The translations under genes were made by a program, and so were the position numbers. The notes beneath the pieces are model-generated. The model saw nothing but the letters and a program-made list of their open reading frames with translations, was not told where the DNA came from and made no database searches. Positions 22,520 through 34,372 of a stretch of 64,000 nt of DNA are shown piece after piece. The stretch's first letter is position 1. Every line of letters begins with the position of its first letter. Source of the stretch: Alnus glutinosa (lineage: Eukaryota; Streptophyta; Magnoliopsida; Fagales; Betulaceae); the NCBI RefSeq assembly GCF_958979055.1, contig NC_084893.1:27359487-27423486 (forward strand), in the 5' to 3' direction.

Positions 22520-25500
22520 TTACCGGCCTTCCATAACTAAAATTGTTGCACTATTCAGGGAACATATTTTTGGCCTGTTGTTAATTGAGTGTGCCTTCGC
22601 CATATTTCTGACGTTCAAGAAAGCAGGTTCCTTGGGATAAGGTAGAATTATACTTTCATTGTTAAGCATGGCGACAACATCAGACATGGTAGGTCTATCC
22701 GCTGCACTTTCTTGAACACAGAGGAGAGCTATGTTAACATATCTCAATACCATTTGCATAGAGGATATATCATCAAGTAGTGGATCCACCAAGTCTGATC
22801 CCCTATTACTTGTCCATAATTCCCACGCCTTAAAATAAAAAAAAAAAAAATAAAAAAAAAAAAAAAGGGAGAAGAAAATTAGAGGATGTTAGAATGATGG
22901 TTAATGATTAAATACATAATTTTCTATTAACTTAAGCTTTTTAGGCAGTAGTATGTTCTATACTCTACTTAGCGTTCTAAAATTTCAAGAATAGAGGACT
23001 AATTTTGTTTTAATAATGATGAATGCACATTGTTCAACAACTTGCAGCTATAAATCAAAGTGAATAAGTGTTTACAATTTTACAACAAAAGACGCAAATA
23101 AGATACTCACATATCCAAGAAGATGGAGAGAGTCAGTTTGATAAAAACCAGTATTAATTCTTCCTGCCACTCACAATCTTTAACAATAAGATGCCAAAGC
23201 TAAACACATCGGATTTGATTGAAAATAGGCCTTCCAAAGCATATTCAGGGGACATATAACCACTATGCAATATCATCAAATTAAAAATATTAGTAATTGC
23301 ATGTTTCATTTTGATTTTTATAATTCAAAAATTCCCATTATATCACTTACTAAGTGCCAACAATCCTATTTGTATTTGCATGTGAATCATTTCCTCTAAA
23401 TATTCTTGCCATTCCGAAATCTGATATTTTGGAATTCATATAGATGTCCAACAAGATATTGCTAGGCTTCAAGTCCCTATGAATAATCCTTAACTTGGAA
23501 TATTGATGAAGATAAAGAAGTCCTTGAGCAATTCCTCCAATGATTGTAACACGAGTCCCCAAATCTAATATCCTGCGCTTCTCTCGATCTGCTTTACATA
23601 TATGAGTAAAGTGACAATTAGTGAGCCATGCACATGCAAAGGAACATAAAAATAAAAAACACACACACACATGTGTGTGTATAGTATATATATATATATA
23701 TATCAAAATGCAAGATATTACAAACCAAATAGGAAGAAATCCAAGCCTTTATCGGGCATATACTCATAAATTAGTATCTTTTCATCTCGTTCAATGCAGC
23801 AACCCAAAAGTCTAACAAGATTCTTGTGTTGGAGCTTAACTATGAGCATCGCTTCATTTTTTAGCTCCTCCCAACCTTGCCCAGATCTTTTTGAAAGCCT
23901 TTTTACAGCTACTTCGTCTCCTCTAAGTAATATTCCCTAAAATTATTATTTTTTTGATGTGAAAAATATGGAAAACAATAAAATAATTAATAAGCTACAT
24001 TTATTAGAAATCCATTACCAATGATAAAAACAGAGCATGATTGAGATTGTGTTAAATAGCTTAAAAAATGCTTTTACTACTTAAAAAGTTGTTTAAACCA
24101 AAAATAGATCCGTTTGGTAAAAAAACTTTTTTGCTCTAAAAAAAGCCCAAAACTGCGTTTGATGAAACTGGCAAAATGTAAACCTTTTAATTACATTTTA
24201 TATCCAAAGCATTGCGTTTAGGAACATTGAACCATACCTTGTAAACAGGTCCAAAACCACCCTCTCCAAGCTTATTTGCAGTTGAGAAATTATTAGTTGC
24301 AACATAAACACTTGCAAAACTAAATAATGGCATTTGAACTTCTCTTTTTCTACCATATTCATGCTCTGAATTATTAGACTTTTGGGTCGTGCCCAAATCT
24401 AACAGTAACAAATCCTGCCCTGAATGGTGAACAATACATATTTAGAGATATAAACTTAGATTGCTAAAATGAAGTTGTAAACGACTAGTTCGAATTCAAG
24501 ACCTCTGCTAAATATTCACAACTTAAACTTAAACAAAAAGTTTAATTAATACTTTTAACATATTATTTACTCACCCTTTCTTCTGAGCTTTCTCCTCATA
24601 TAGTAAACAAAGAAAAGGCCCAATGTAAGAACCACCGCAGTAGATGTGGTCGGCACGAGAATTTTCAATAATTGTTTATTTCCTGTAACCTTTAAATTCT
24701 TCTGAATAGTCGTATCTGCAAAAGGAAGTCAGATAAATAAATAATATAGCCTATAGGCGTTGTTCTTGTAAAAGAAGAGAGACCGATGAGGAATTCTTTT
24801 GTTATTCAATGATTAATGATAGAGCTATACATGGGTAACAAAAGCTCTATCATTAATCATCGAATAACAAAAGCTTCTTTGCTTAATTCTTCATTGGTCT
24901 CTAATCTTTTACATGGTATCAGAGCGAGTGAATCGTATGGGCAGCTTGCTTTGCTAGAGAAGGAAATGTGCAGCCTGTAGTGGCTTGATATGGAATGGAA
25001 TGAATGGCCCGCTGATCAGATAAATAAATAATACTCTAACAGTTCTTTGCATTACCAATTGATTTACAAGAACAGCAAAAATAGTCAGCAACAACTAACA
25101 TGTTCTTCTATTTTTCTAACCTTGGTTACTTAATAAGATAAAAAAAAAAAAATAAATCTAACCTTCGGTAAAGTTCGGAGCAAGTTTCAGATAGAACTCT
25201 GTTTCATATAACTTAACTGCTGGGAACTGTTTCAGATTTTCAAGAGGGCCATCCCATACAAGGCAGCGATGCTCTTGGTCATAAGCATAACCAGAACAAG
25301 AGCAGTTGTTCAAGCAAGCTGATTCGCACTCTGAAGCCTTGCCAACGTGCAACCGCAGTGGATTCCTGGGCAAATAAACGTGAGGAATTGGAAGAAACCA
25401 ATCTTTCTGAACATCAATATTATCGCTGCAATGCGAATCATTGGTTCTCTTACATACAGAGGACGGGGATCCTCTTTTGAATCCTGGCAAACAGTAGCAT

Positions 25501-26361
25501 CTAGAATCTGCATCGGCAGTGACATCGCATATGCTGGAAACGCCGCAGACAGGATAAGTCCCACAATTCGTTAACTTTAGCGAGGACCAACCTTGGTCAC
25601 CTTTCATCCATGTCTGCAGCAGAAGGTTCCCGGAGATATCCAACACTATTCTTCTAGTTTCACTGGTGTTCTTACTACCCCAGGTAATTAATGTAGTCCC
25701 TCTCAACCACGAGTATACCAGCTAGAACACCAGTGATGAGTGAACTAGTCCAGTATGGTTCCGACCCCTCCATTAAGATAATTTGAGTTTTCCCAGAACC
25801 CATATGCAGAGAGAAAGGACCAGGAACAGGGTCTTCCTTAGTTTTCCATGATGTTAATGACCATCCTGTCTTATCATCTTTAATCTTCATTCCGGGCAAA
25901 AGAGTACCAGTAGGATAATCAAAGCTTTGCCACAAAACATGTGAGGCCCTGTTTGTCGGTATAAGATTACCTGTATCTAATAGCCTGGCGTAGGTATCGT
26001 TGCCACCTGAAGTGTTGGTCAGAACGTGCAACAATCTGCCATTGGATATTACAAGATTCCCATCCGGGCCGAAGGTAAGAACAGCAGAGGGATTTGGGAA
26101 TGGGTGCTCCCTGTTTGCAACCCATTCTACATTTTCAGTTGTATTCGAGTAGAATATGGCCACGTAATACTTTGTCGAGTTTTCGGTTGAAAAGAAACCG
26201 AGTTTGTACTTTCCGTTGGCGGATAGAATGTGCTCCGAGGTGTTTAGTGATTGGCCTGGTCGGATAGTATCACTATCAGTGATGGTAGCATTGGTGTACA
26301 GCAAAGCAAGGCAGAATAAAAGCAGAAGGGAAGCAATAATAGGGGAAATTATAGGGCTCAT
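22520..26361 (-). pseudogene. G-type lectin S-receptor-like Ser/Thr protein kinase, frameshifted
   Basis: Seven exons on the minus strand: 26361-25163, 24719-24572 (approximate), 24419-24238, 23936-23726, 23588-23351, 23262-23111, 22828-22520. Domains in order: signal peptide, B-lectin (VEWVANREHPFPNPSAVL), S-locus glycoprotein and EGF-like region (CGTYPVCGVSSICD), PAN domain (CESACLNNCSCSGYAY), a transmembrane helix in exon 2, then a kinase with [24 protein letters not shown] and DFGMA. Two lesions break it. In exon 1 the frame shifts at about 25700-25721: exon length is 1199, one base over. In exon 6 an apparent 4-base insertion near 23154-23161 shifts the frame and creates a TAA. Splice sites elsewhere are intact, so decay is recent, or one lesion is an assembly error. 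The family acts in cell-surface signalling and self-incompatibility or defence. Confidence 0.85.
24778..24930. mobile_element. LTR-retrotransposon relic with inverted repeat, kinase intron 1
   Basis: Two arms of about 50 bp (24780-24828 and 24845-24905) form an inverted repeat, both containing the TTATTC(A/G)ATGATTAATGATAG segment. Immediately after the second arm comes TGGTATCAGAGCGAG, the sequence complementary to initiator tRNA-Met that serves as primer-binding site in many plant LTR elements. The arrangement suggests an LTR end plus an inverted second LTR fragment. No coding part remains. Confidence 0.6.
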
Positions 26362-27357
26362 ATTTGTATCAGGAAGCACAGACTGCTCTTTGCACACACA
26401 AAGTATATATGGTGTTCTTGGATATCCTGTTTTGGGTTTAGAGAGTTCAACAGGCCGGCCGGCTGCAATTTCTCATGAGCTTTCCTATGAAAAAAAATGC
26501 GCACATAGTTTTCTCCAAACTGTTACTCCAACTCAAGTCTATAAAAATGACATATATCCTTTCGTATTTGAGAAGAAAATCTGTTCTAATTTTGTCCTTG
26601 CAATTAAAAAAGCGGTAATGCTAAAATTACTACAAGTATACTTGTAGTGCGTGTATCACAACCCATGTGAGAAACATTTGACATTTTTATAAACTGAGAA
26701 TCGAAGAAAATTCTTCCCAATCTAACGAAATCTTCTAGCGAAAAATGTGGGCCGTGATTTTCTAGTTGCAATCTAGATTTTCCACAGCCTAAAAACGGTG
26801 TTGTGACATTTCTTGCATCTGTCCAGAAAAAAATGAGAGGAAATGGAAGACACTTGAAGTGGATGAGTCCCCTCTCAACCATTCATTACTCATTTTCGCT
26901 CAAAGGAGATGTCAATCATCTGAGAGACTGAGACGCCACTCGTTTGTTCTCTCCTCACGCAGTTTTTGACTTTTTGTACGTTATAGATAAATAATAAACA
27001 TCAATTTTTAAATTGGAGTACAATATTTTTATAGATAAATAATAACCTCGGAGATATTTAGAGAAATATGTGGGTAACAAATTTCTCCAACAACGAGTAA
27101 GACTAATTGCCAAATGATTGAGAGAATTAACCTGATGAATTGTAAACATCTGAAATTTTCTATTTTCCATGATTATTCTTAGTTATTTTAACGGTTGGAG
27201 AATGACTTTTGATATGATAAAGAGGAAGCGCATGCACTCTAGAGAAACCGTGGCCCCCGCTCCCCTAGTTTCGTCTCTGATTATGATTACTATGGCGTAT
27301 AAGTTTCACTCAAGAAGCCCAATGTTGTTTATCTTGGATACCATCAACATCTTCTCG
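26362..27357. other. Upstream region of the receptor kinase pseudogene
   Basis: No gene is supported. A TATATA at 26404-26409 lies about 45 bases upstream of the kinase ATG on the minus strand and may be its TATA box. A perfect 20 bp palindrome, ACTACAAGTATACTTGTAGT, sits at 26629-26648. Confidence 0.4.
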
Positions 27358-27418
27358 CGTTCAAGAAAGTAGGTTCCATGGGATAAGGTAGAACTGCACT
27401 TTCATTGCTAAGCATGGC
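27358..27418 (-). pseudogene. Short duplicate of the receptor kinase last exon
   Basis: About 61 bases match 22612-22674 of the kinase gene with a few differences: the CGTTCAAGAAAG...GGGATAAGGTAGAA...AAGCATGGCG segment. The match stops exactly where LINE copy 2 begins (GGCGCCAATC). It encodes, on the minus strand, part of the kinase C-terminus near the MLNNES segment. The source may be this kinase or a relative. Confidence 0.65.
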
Positions 27419-28448
27419 GCCAATCTTTTTGGCCGTCGGATATATAATCCTCGATCCACATTCTCTACTTGGTATTCTTCAAGCTGAAGTTTATTTGTTT
27501 AAAATTTTTGTTGTTGTTGCTAGTGATTATTTCTGGTTTGTCAGGAATAAAGCTTATCATGCAGGTCTTATCCTGAATGCTCTAGTGAAATATGGCAGCC
27601 CCCTTCTCTCCCTTTTTTCAAAATAAATTATGATACTGCTATCAGAGATATTTTTTCTACTCAAGCTACTATTGTAGAGATTGTAAAGGCACAATTATAA
27701 GATGTGTATCAATTATCAGTTCTCTATGTTCTCTCAGTTATAGTGAAGCTCTTGCAGCTCTTTTAGCAGCTCAACTGACAACTTTCCTAGGCTTACTAAA
27801 CCTTATTTTGTAAGGTGATTCACTTATGGTTACTCAAGTTCTCTAATTGCCTACCATTACTTAAGACTGGAGAATTGCGCCCAATATTTCTGTTATCCAT
27901 TCCATCATTTCACTTTTTACTAACTAGACAGGTCGTAAAATCAACCGAAGTACAAATTTCTGTGCCCATCATGTGGTAAATTGGGCCGCAACCAAATTAT
28001 TTTCTGGCTGCATTCTTATCCTTTTCCCCTTGTCTAATTTTTTTACCCCCTATTATTAATATTGGAACTGAATCCAGAATCCCCCTCCTCCTATTATGTT
28101 CTCTTGCTTATATCTTTTGACCGTTGTACTTAAAAAAAAAAAAAAAAAAAAAAAAAGTTCTTAATCTATCTATTTATCCAATATATATATACATATATAT
28201 AATTCCAACAACTTATTTTGTTAGATAATTCTTACTTTTTCTGATTTGAAGTGAGTTGTCTAACGTAACATTAACAAACAGATAAAATTGACTGTCAAAT
28301 CTCATCTGGAAGCTTGGGATAAATTGGATTCATCTGGAAACTAATTTTGATGTTGCTTCAAGAAATGCTAATGCTAAAGCACATGTAGCAGAAAAGTGGG
28401 CAGCTCCTCAGTGCTCATTCATGTTTTGCTCATGTACCTTGAGTTCCC
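27413..28448 (+). pseudogene. LINE ORF2 C-terminal fragment, copy 2
   Basis: Same RNase H-like fragment as 20726-21895, in the same orientation, but with internal deletions: a piece after GGATAT and about 75 bases including the ETVLEHHVAW coding stretch. Several frameshifts are present. A poly-A run of about 28 bases (about 28133-28155) sits in the middle. Sequence after the A-run is almost identical to copy 1, whereas the part before it differs at roughly one base in ten. Confidence 0.7.
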
Positions 28449-29201
28449 CCGCCCCTTTCTTGCGTAGAAAAAAAAAATGTAACGTATCAAACAATGGAAA
28501 AGAATAAAATCCAAAAAAATAAAAATAAAAATGAAAAAAAGACAGGTGTCTTTCTGGATAATGCTTAAATTTAAGATAATTAAGATACATATAAGGCAGA
28601 ATTATATTATTATTATTATTTTTTTTTAATAATGACCGAGGGACATCGTAACATCAGCCTAATAGGGATGTGAGAAATCATCAAAAAGAGTACATAATAC
28701 TTTTATCCAGCCATTATCCTACATTGCTAATATGGCAATGCTAATCAACACTAAGATTAACCATTGTTTAAAAAAAAAAAATAAAAAAAAATGAAGAGCT
28801 AATTGGCACTGGCGAATCAATGGGGTAGGATTGCGGTGGGATAATAGTGTGATTTCTTTACAACAGAAAAGGTTTCTATCTTCGTACAAGAAATATGCAA
28901 ATTCACAATTGAATCTGTAGCACCCAATCACGTACCCACATGTGTATCTTACAGATTTAATGGTAGATTTGCAAAAGAGATGAATGTGTTATAATTAAGA
29001 GCTCGATCTCTAATTCTAGCATTACTCTTTTACGGTCAAGATTTTATTTTATTACATCTAGTGACGTATATGGTACCACACGAACGTGGCAACAAAATTA
29101 CCATTAGATCCTCTGTGTTTCCATTGAAATAGAGAGATCCTAAACCGGTCTATAAACAATGCTTATGGACATAAATGGACACCTCATCAACTTCTCCCCT
29201 C
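28449..29201. other. Spacer upstream of GDSL gene 1
   Basis: No gene is seen. AT-rich with short A/T runs and TTA repeats near 28605. The region from about 29100 is probably the promoter of the first GDSL gene. Confidence 0.45.
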
Positions 29202-29208
29202 TATAAAA
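29202..29208 (+). promoter_or_regulatory. TATA box of GDSL gene 1
   Basis: TATAAAA lies 74-80 bases before the ATG at 29282. The surrounding CTCTATAAAA is repeated at gene 3 (47619-47627), which supports a shared promoter element. Confidence 0.6.
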
Positions 29209-29281
29209 TCCAAACATCCTATCCCTGGACGCTGGACGGCGCCCACATTCACATGCCAGCTTGAAGAGAGAAACACGTACG

Positions 29282-32200
29282 ATGGCAGAAAACGTTTTCC
29301 TAGTGGGTTTCCTCTTCATTTGCTTCAATTTCTCGGCGGCTCAAATGGTTCCAGCCATGTTCGTATTTGGAGACTCCGTAGTAGATGTGGGCAACAACAA
29401 TTACTTACAGCTCTCCTTTGCCAGGGCAACTCTCCCTCACTACGGCATCGACTTTCCGACCAAAAAACCAACCGGAAGGTTTACCAACGGCATGAATCCT
29501 GCAGATTTTCTTGGTAATTAAGTTAATGAAATTATATATCCTTTTTCTTTTTTGAGGGGAAAAAGACTCATAAATTAATTTGGTTTATTAAATATCATGC
29601 ACACTGTACGTTCACGTGTTGGTTTGTTCGATCGTTTTCGTAACGTGAGTTTCAATGTGAAATGAATGGAGCATTGCGCAGCAGAGAAAGTGGGCTTGCC
29701 AACTTCGCCCCCATATCTCTCTCTGTTGAACGAATCCAACAGGAACAACGTGTCGTTCCTAACCGGCGTTAGCTTCGCCTCCGGAGGTGCTCGAGTATTG
29801 GATGGCACAGACCCATTTGTTGTAAGTGAAGGCAAAACTTTCGCTACCATTTTTCTTTAATTTTCTTCAGATTTTTTTTTCTTTCTTTTATTGATCCTCT
29901 TAGGTTCTCTCATTTCTTAAACCCATTTTTATTGGTTTAGAGGAGGGCGACAACCCGACACATGATATTTAAGATTGACAGTTTTTTTAGATGAATTACA
30001 AACTCGATAAATATATGAAATTAATGAATTAGGATTAAGACATCTGACCAGTTTAATTAAATATGTTAAATTAAAGCTAACCTATATAATTTTATATCTA
30101 TACGTCTCTATGACTTAAATCTGAATGGTCATTCTTAGCTTAGAGAGGAATTTTTTTTTTTTAAAAAAAAATAATTATTATCCCATTTTCTTGTACAACA
30201 ATAAGAACCTTTGTCAAAAAGCTACACCCATGAATATTCTCTTATTTCTGGGTTATTAACTTAATTGGGCCAGTTGAATGTGGCCCTTCTATTCCCCAAG
30301 CTAGAAACTAACGTTAAGGTTCAAAGGACCACTGAACTATATATTGGAAAGCAAAAGGACAATATGTGGCCCAAATTTTGTCTTTTGCAATTGGTATTCA
30401 ATATGCATAAAACTAAAGGACAAATTGTTTTCTTTAAATTAGATTAGAAGAATTTATCCGGGGTAGAGGCATTCTTTCAATTCAGTTTATTAAACTAACC
30501 GGTATTCAATATGCATGTAAGAATCATATGCATGTGAGAATTATATTCATTTTAAACACATTTTAATTTAATAAATTAAATTAAAAGAATTTCCACTAAT
30601 CCAATTCAAATAAAGACTTTGCTCAAAAACTAACTTAACCCAAAAATAAAAAAATAAAAAATAACGTAACTTTTCACATTCATTTTCATAATAACTTTAA
30701 CATAAAAAATCATTTAAAACACACTACATCAGCTAATATAAAATATGTGCGAAAGCCGATGGGCATGACCCAAGTGAGGTGTTAAAAGCCCCCCCCAAGA
30801 CTAGTGAAGAAGAAAAAGTGGTTAGCTTATAAATTGTTTTATTTTATTTATTTATATATTTGTACAGTTGCAGTCAATACATTTGACACAACAAGTGGAC
30901 TACTTCTCGACAGTGCATGAAGAGGTGCAGAAACAGCTAGGATTCTCTGGTGCAGAAAAGCTTTTCCTTAAATCAATCTTTGTAGTTGTGATTGGAGGCA
31001 ACGACATCCTCGGCTACTTCAGGTCGTCTGATCTCCGCAACAAAATTGTCCCCCAGCAGTATGTGGCCTCAATGGTTCTCACACTGAAAGCAAAATTAAA
31101 GGTAATATCTTCCTACAAGTGAAGTCAGAATTCGAGGGCCATTTTGAATATCCCAAAATAAATAAAAACTCTTTTTTTTAAAACAAAAAGTACATTATTT
31201 GGTCATGATCAGTTCCATGGAATTTCTTGCACGAATTTTAGGGAGTTCGGCGCACCCTGTTCAAATTTCTTGACATTCAAACAAAAAATTTAAGAGATCT
31301 CAATTTGAACAGAGGTTGATTCAGACCAACAACTACACATTATAATTATAGTTGTAGAAAAGGGTTAGTAACCTATAGTTGTAGCTAATTCTTACAAACC
31401 ACAATTTATAATTATTTTATCTGCTCTCTTATTAAGAACAAAACGACCTTTAAATAGAGTAAAATAGAATGAAACCTAAATCGGTAAGAACCCTTAAATA
31501 ATCCTAATACTAAATAATTTAATTATAATTTAAATAATCTAATCCTAACGAGTTGAAATAGAATTCCAATTCAACTACTGATTCTAATCTTTATCATGAC
31601 ATGTGTTCCGATCCTTAATTCCTTAGCATGTTAGAAACCAGTCTAACATGTTTTATGCTTTAGAAACACATGTTATTTTATTAGACTGGTTTATAAGAAT
31701 TAGCTACGAATATGTCCTAAAAAAAAATAAGCTACAAATAAATGGATAAAAGATTGTGAATATAAACATAATTTAATTGCATATATTATATACAAATGCA
31801 TGTATTTCAAGTTCCATATTTTAGCTGCTTGTGATTTTCATCCAGCTGAGTCAACCTATGGTCAAGCTAGCTTAGCCCATTTTGTGAAGGAGTCAAAAGA
31901 CAGACTCTAATACAGTTCATTGATTGAATAAGTAAGCTGAATCAACTTCTTGTAATTGGTATATTATAATTAAATACCTTACACCTTATGTGGTTTAAAA
32001 ATTTTATTTTTTTTCCTTTGATTTTTTATTTTTTTCATAAGTACGTAATACCTGTTCTATGGAAAAAGACAAAGATAGTACCTCCGTTCATTTTTCCATT
32101 CAAAACTAACGGATTTCCACGTCAGCGACATGTGACACTATTAAAATTGTAACACGTGGCTGCCATATATATATATATATATATATATTATTTTGAGGCT

Positions 32201-33790
32201 TTTAAAAAAAAAAATTAGGTTTTGGCCCTTGAGAGTGGCCGAACCTCCCCCAAGCACCCCCAAACCAAATGGAGGTGGCTGGCCACTCCCATGTGTCCCA
32301 AAGGCCCTAACCTTTTTTTTTTAATTATTTTTTTAAAAGCCTCAAAAAAAAAAAAAAAAAATATGGCAGTCATGTGTCGCAATTTTAATGGTGACACGTG
32401 TTGTTGACGTGAGAATCTGTCAGTTTTGGACGGAGGTACCTCTCCGTCTTTTTCCATAGCACATGTATTATCTATGAAAAAAAAAGAAAATTTAGGAGGA
32501 AAAAAGAAAGTTTTTAAACCACGAGAAGCAAAAAGGTATTTAACCCTAATTTTAATTGCGGCCTTCGCTAATCATTTATTTAATTATTTAAAAATTTTGC
32601 AGCATTTATACAATCACGGTGCACGTAAATTTGTTATTGTTGGGATAGGGGCACTCGGGTGCTGCCCTTCAAGAAGGAGGGAGACCAAAAATGAAGAATG
32701 CAATGAAGAAATAAATTACTGGATTATTAAGCACAATGAAGGCCTCGTATCAATGTTGCAGGAATTGAAATCAGATCTCAAAGATATATACTACTCCTAC
32801 TTTGATACTTATACAGTATTGCTCAGCCTCATTCAGAAACCAGCTGCTTATGGTACAACATATATTCTCCCTTTTTTTTTTTAAATATAAGATATAATGT
32901 TAGAATATTAAATTCACAATTTCTTAACATTTTAAGCTTTTGGAATAACTGAGGATTTAAACATATAAATATCAGAGTAGAGATCATAAGTTCCAGGTAG
33001 GGGTGGCAATTCGTGTTCTCCTGTCAAGGCCTGAGTATAAGACTATATGTTAAATCACAATTTTTCCTAAAAGCTTAAATTGATAGGAATATGTAAATTT
33101 AATCATTTAATCAATATTTTAACACTCCATCTCACGTGTAGGCTCAAACTTTCTTTTAATAGGTGCGCTCCAAGACGTGAAATATTTAATCGAAATATGG
33201 GGTGAATTGTTAGAGTTAGGATTCGAACTCAGAACTTTTGGTTTTGATACCATGTTAAACCATCACTTCTCCTAAAAGCATAAACGGATAGGAATAGATA
33301 AATTTAATTATTTAAAACAATACTTTAACACTATATAAGTCAACCCTAACTCGATCCATTTAATTGAACGGGTCACGTACACTTCCTGACCCTAAACTCA
33401 TTAATTTCGTGTTGGATTTGCGAGTCATGTAAAAAATTACCAACCATAGATTCATACCGCCTATGTCCTTTCATAATTTACTTTGGTTAATTTTCTAACT
33501 TGGGTTTCTTTTCATTTTTGTTTAATAAAGAACAATGATTAAAGGCCTTAATTTCATATTTGATTGCAGGATTTGTTGAGGTTAAAGCTGCATGTTGTGG
33601 GCTGGGGAGCCTTAATGCCGAGATATTTTGCTTGCCGATCGCAGCCTATTGCTCCAACAGAAGTGACCACATCTTCTTTGATCGAGTCCATCCCACAGAG
33701 GCATCTTATCGCATCCTAGTGGATTACATCTTTTATGGTCCTTTACAGTACACATTTCCGATGAATATGAGGCAGCTAGTAGCCGTTTAA
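29282..33790 (+). CDS. GDSL esterase/lipase, gene 1 of a tandem trio (At5g55050-like)
   Basis: Five exons: 29282-29513, 29682-29821, 30868-31101, 32603-32852, 33570-33790; GT-AG introns, 358 residues. GDSL esterases are secreted serine hydrolases of the SGNH family; substrates include lipids and acetylated polymers, unknown here. Residues 1-20 are a signal peptide. Block I is FGDSVVDVGNN with nucleophile Ser32, block II is in FASGGARVLD, block III is GGND with Asn169, and block V is DRVHP with Asp323 and His326. All four SGNH positions are therefore present. I chose the ATG at 29282 because it starts the signal peptide. Intron 3 carries a Mutator-like MITE and intron 4 a TRIM. Exons 4 and 5 have the same lengths (250 and 221) as in the other two genes, which marks them as tandem duplicates. 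Confidence 0.93.
31968..32549. mobile_element. Mutator-like MITE in GDSL gene 1 intron 3
   Basis: Long inverted arms: left TAAATACC...TATGTGGTTTAAAAA, ...CTATGGAAAAAGAC and ACGGATTTCCACGTCA pair with the inverse of the right arm, which ends GGTATTTAACCC. The core has a TA microsatellite (about 32166-32189), GGCCACTCCC words and poly-A/T runs. Termini of the GGGTTAAAT type and the core match the element in APR intron 2. Target duplication is not clear, possibly eroded. Confidence 0.75.
33048..33330 (-). mobile_element. TRIM (miniature LTR retrotransposon) in GDSL gene 1 intron 4
   Basis: 283 bp flanked by a 5 bp duplication, CTATA (33043-33047 and 33331-33335). Terminal direct repeats of 77-78 bp (33048-33124 and 33253-33330) begin TGTTAAA and end TTTAACA on either strand. 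In minus orientation the primer-binding site TGGTATCA directly follows the 5' LTR (near 33250). The purine tract appears as its inverse near 33126-33140 (weak here). There is no coding sequence. This meets the definition of a TRIM. Confidence 0.85.
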
Positions 33791-33957
33791 GCTCGGCAAT
33801 ACAATTAGAATTCTTTATATGAAGAAAGTGACTCTGGTATGTATGTATCATGTATGTATGATAGAGAATATTAATAGCATGTTATAATTAAGTGCACCAT
33901 AAGGAATTTTCCAAATTCTCCATCAAATTATAGCCATAAAACATACGTGAATAAATT

Positions 33958-34372
33958 GATGGGTTAATTACCTTTGTAGTCTATGTGTTTCGTCAAAAAA
34001 GTTCATGGATTCCATGCCACATGTTCAGGCTGCCACATATGACCATTAAATGTTCGCCACATCAACATATCACTTAAAAACAAGAATATAAAATAAGAAA
34101 AAAAAATTAAAGAAAAGAAAAATGAAGGGGGTTGTGGGAGATAGAAACAAATTCGTGAGTGGTGGTAGGGTTATCGACAACCCAACTCCACACCTAGGGA
34201 TGTGATTCACGGGAGACTCCCACCCTGCAGAAATGGTCGTACACTCGCAAGGGTTGGAAAGTCCCCTGCAACCAAACCCACAAAGAGGAAGAGGGTGGGT
34301 CGCGCCGTCGGGGTACATCCTCACCCCTGCGACCATCTCCTTCTATCTCAGGAGGTGGTCTTGGGGGAGGGT
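33958..34372. mobile_element. Partial Mutator-like MITE downstream of GDSL gene 1
   Basis: The left end, GGGTTAATTACC, is of the same type as the terminal sequence of the other Mutator-like MITEs. It is followed by CCACATCA-containing sequence, an A-rich linker and a G/C-rich core (34190-34370). No right arm is seen. Open frames over the core (34070-34391) are not recognisable proteins. Confidence 0.5.

Noticed and set aside
29575..29850. Minus-strand frame opposite GDSL gene 1 exon 2
   Set aside because: Antisense shadow of a verified exon.
33006..33330. tRNA-derived SINE interpretation of the TGGTATCAGAGC/GAGTTTGAACC repeats
   Set aside because: Direct terminal repeats of about 77 bp with TG...CA ends, purine tract and 5 bp duplications fit a TRIM; the tRNA-like word is the primer-binding site.
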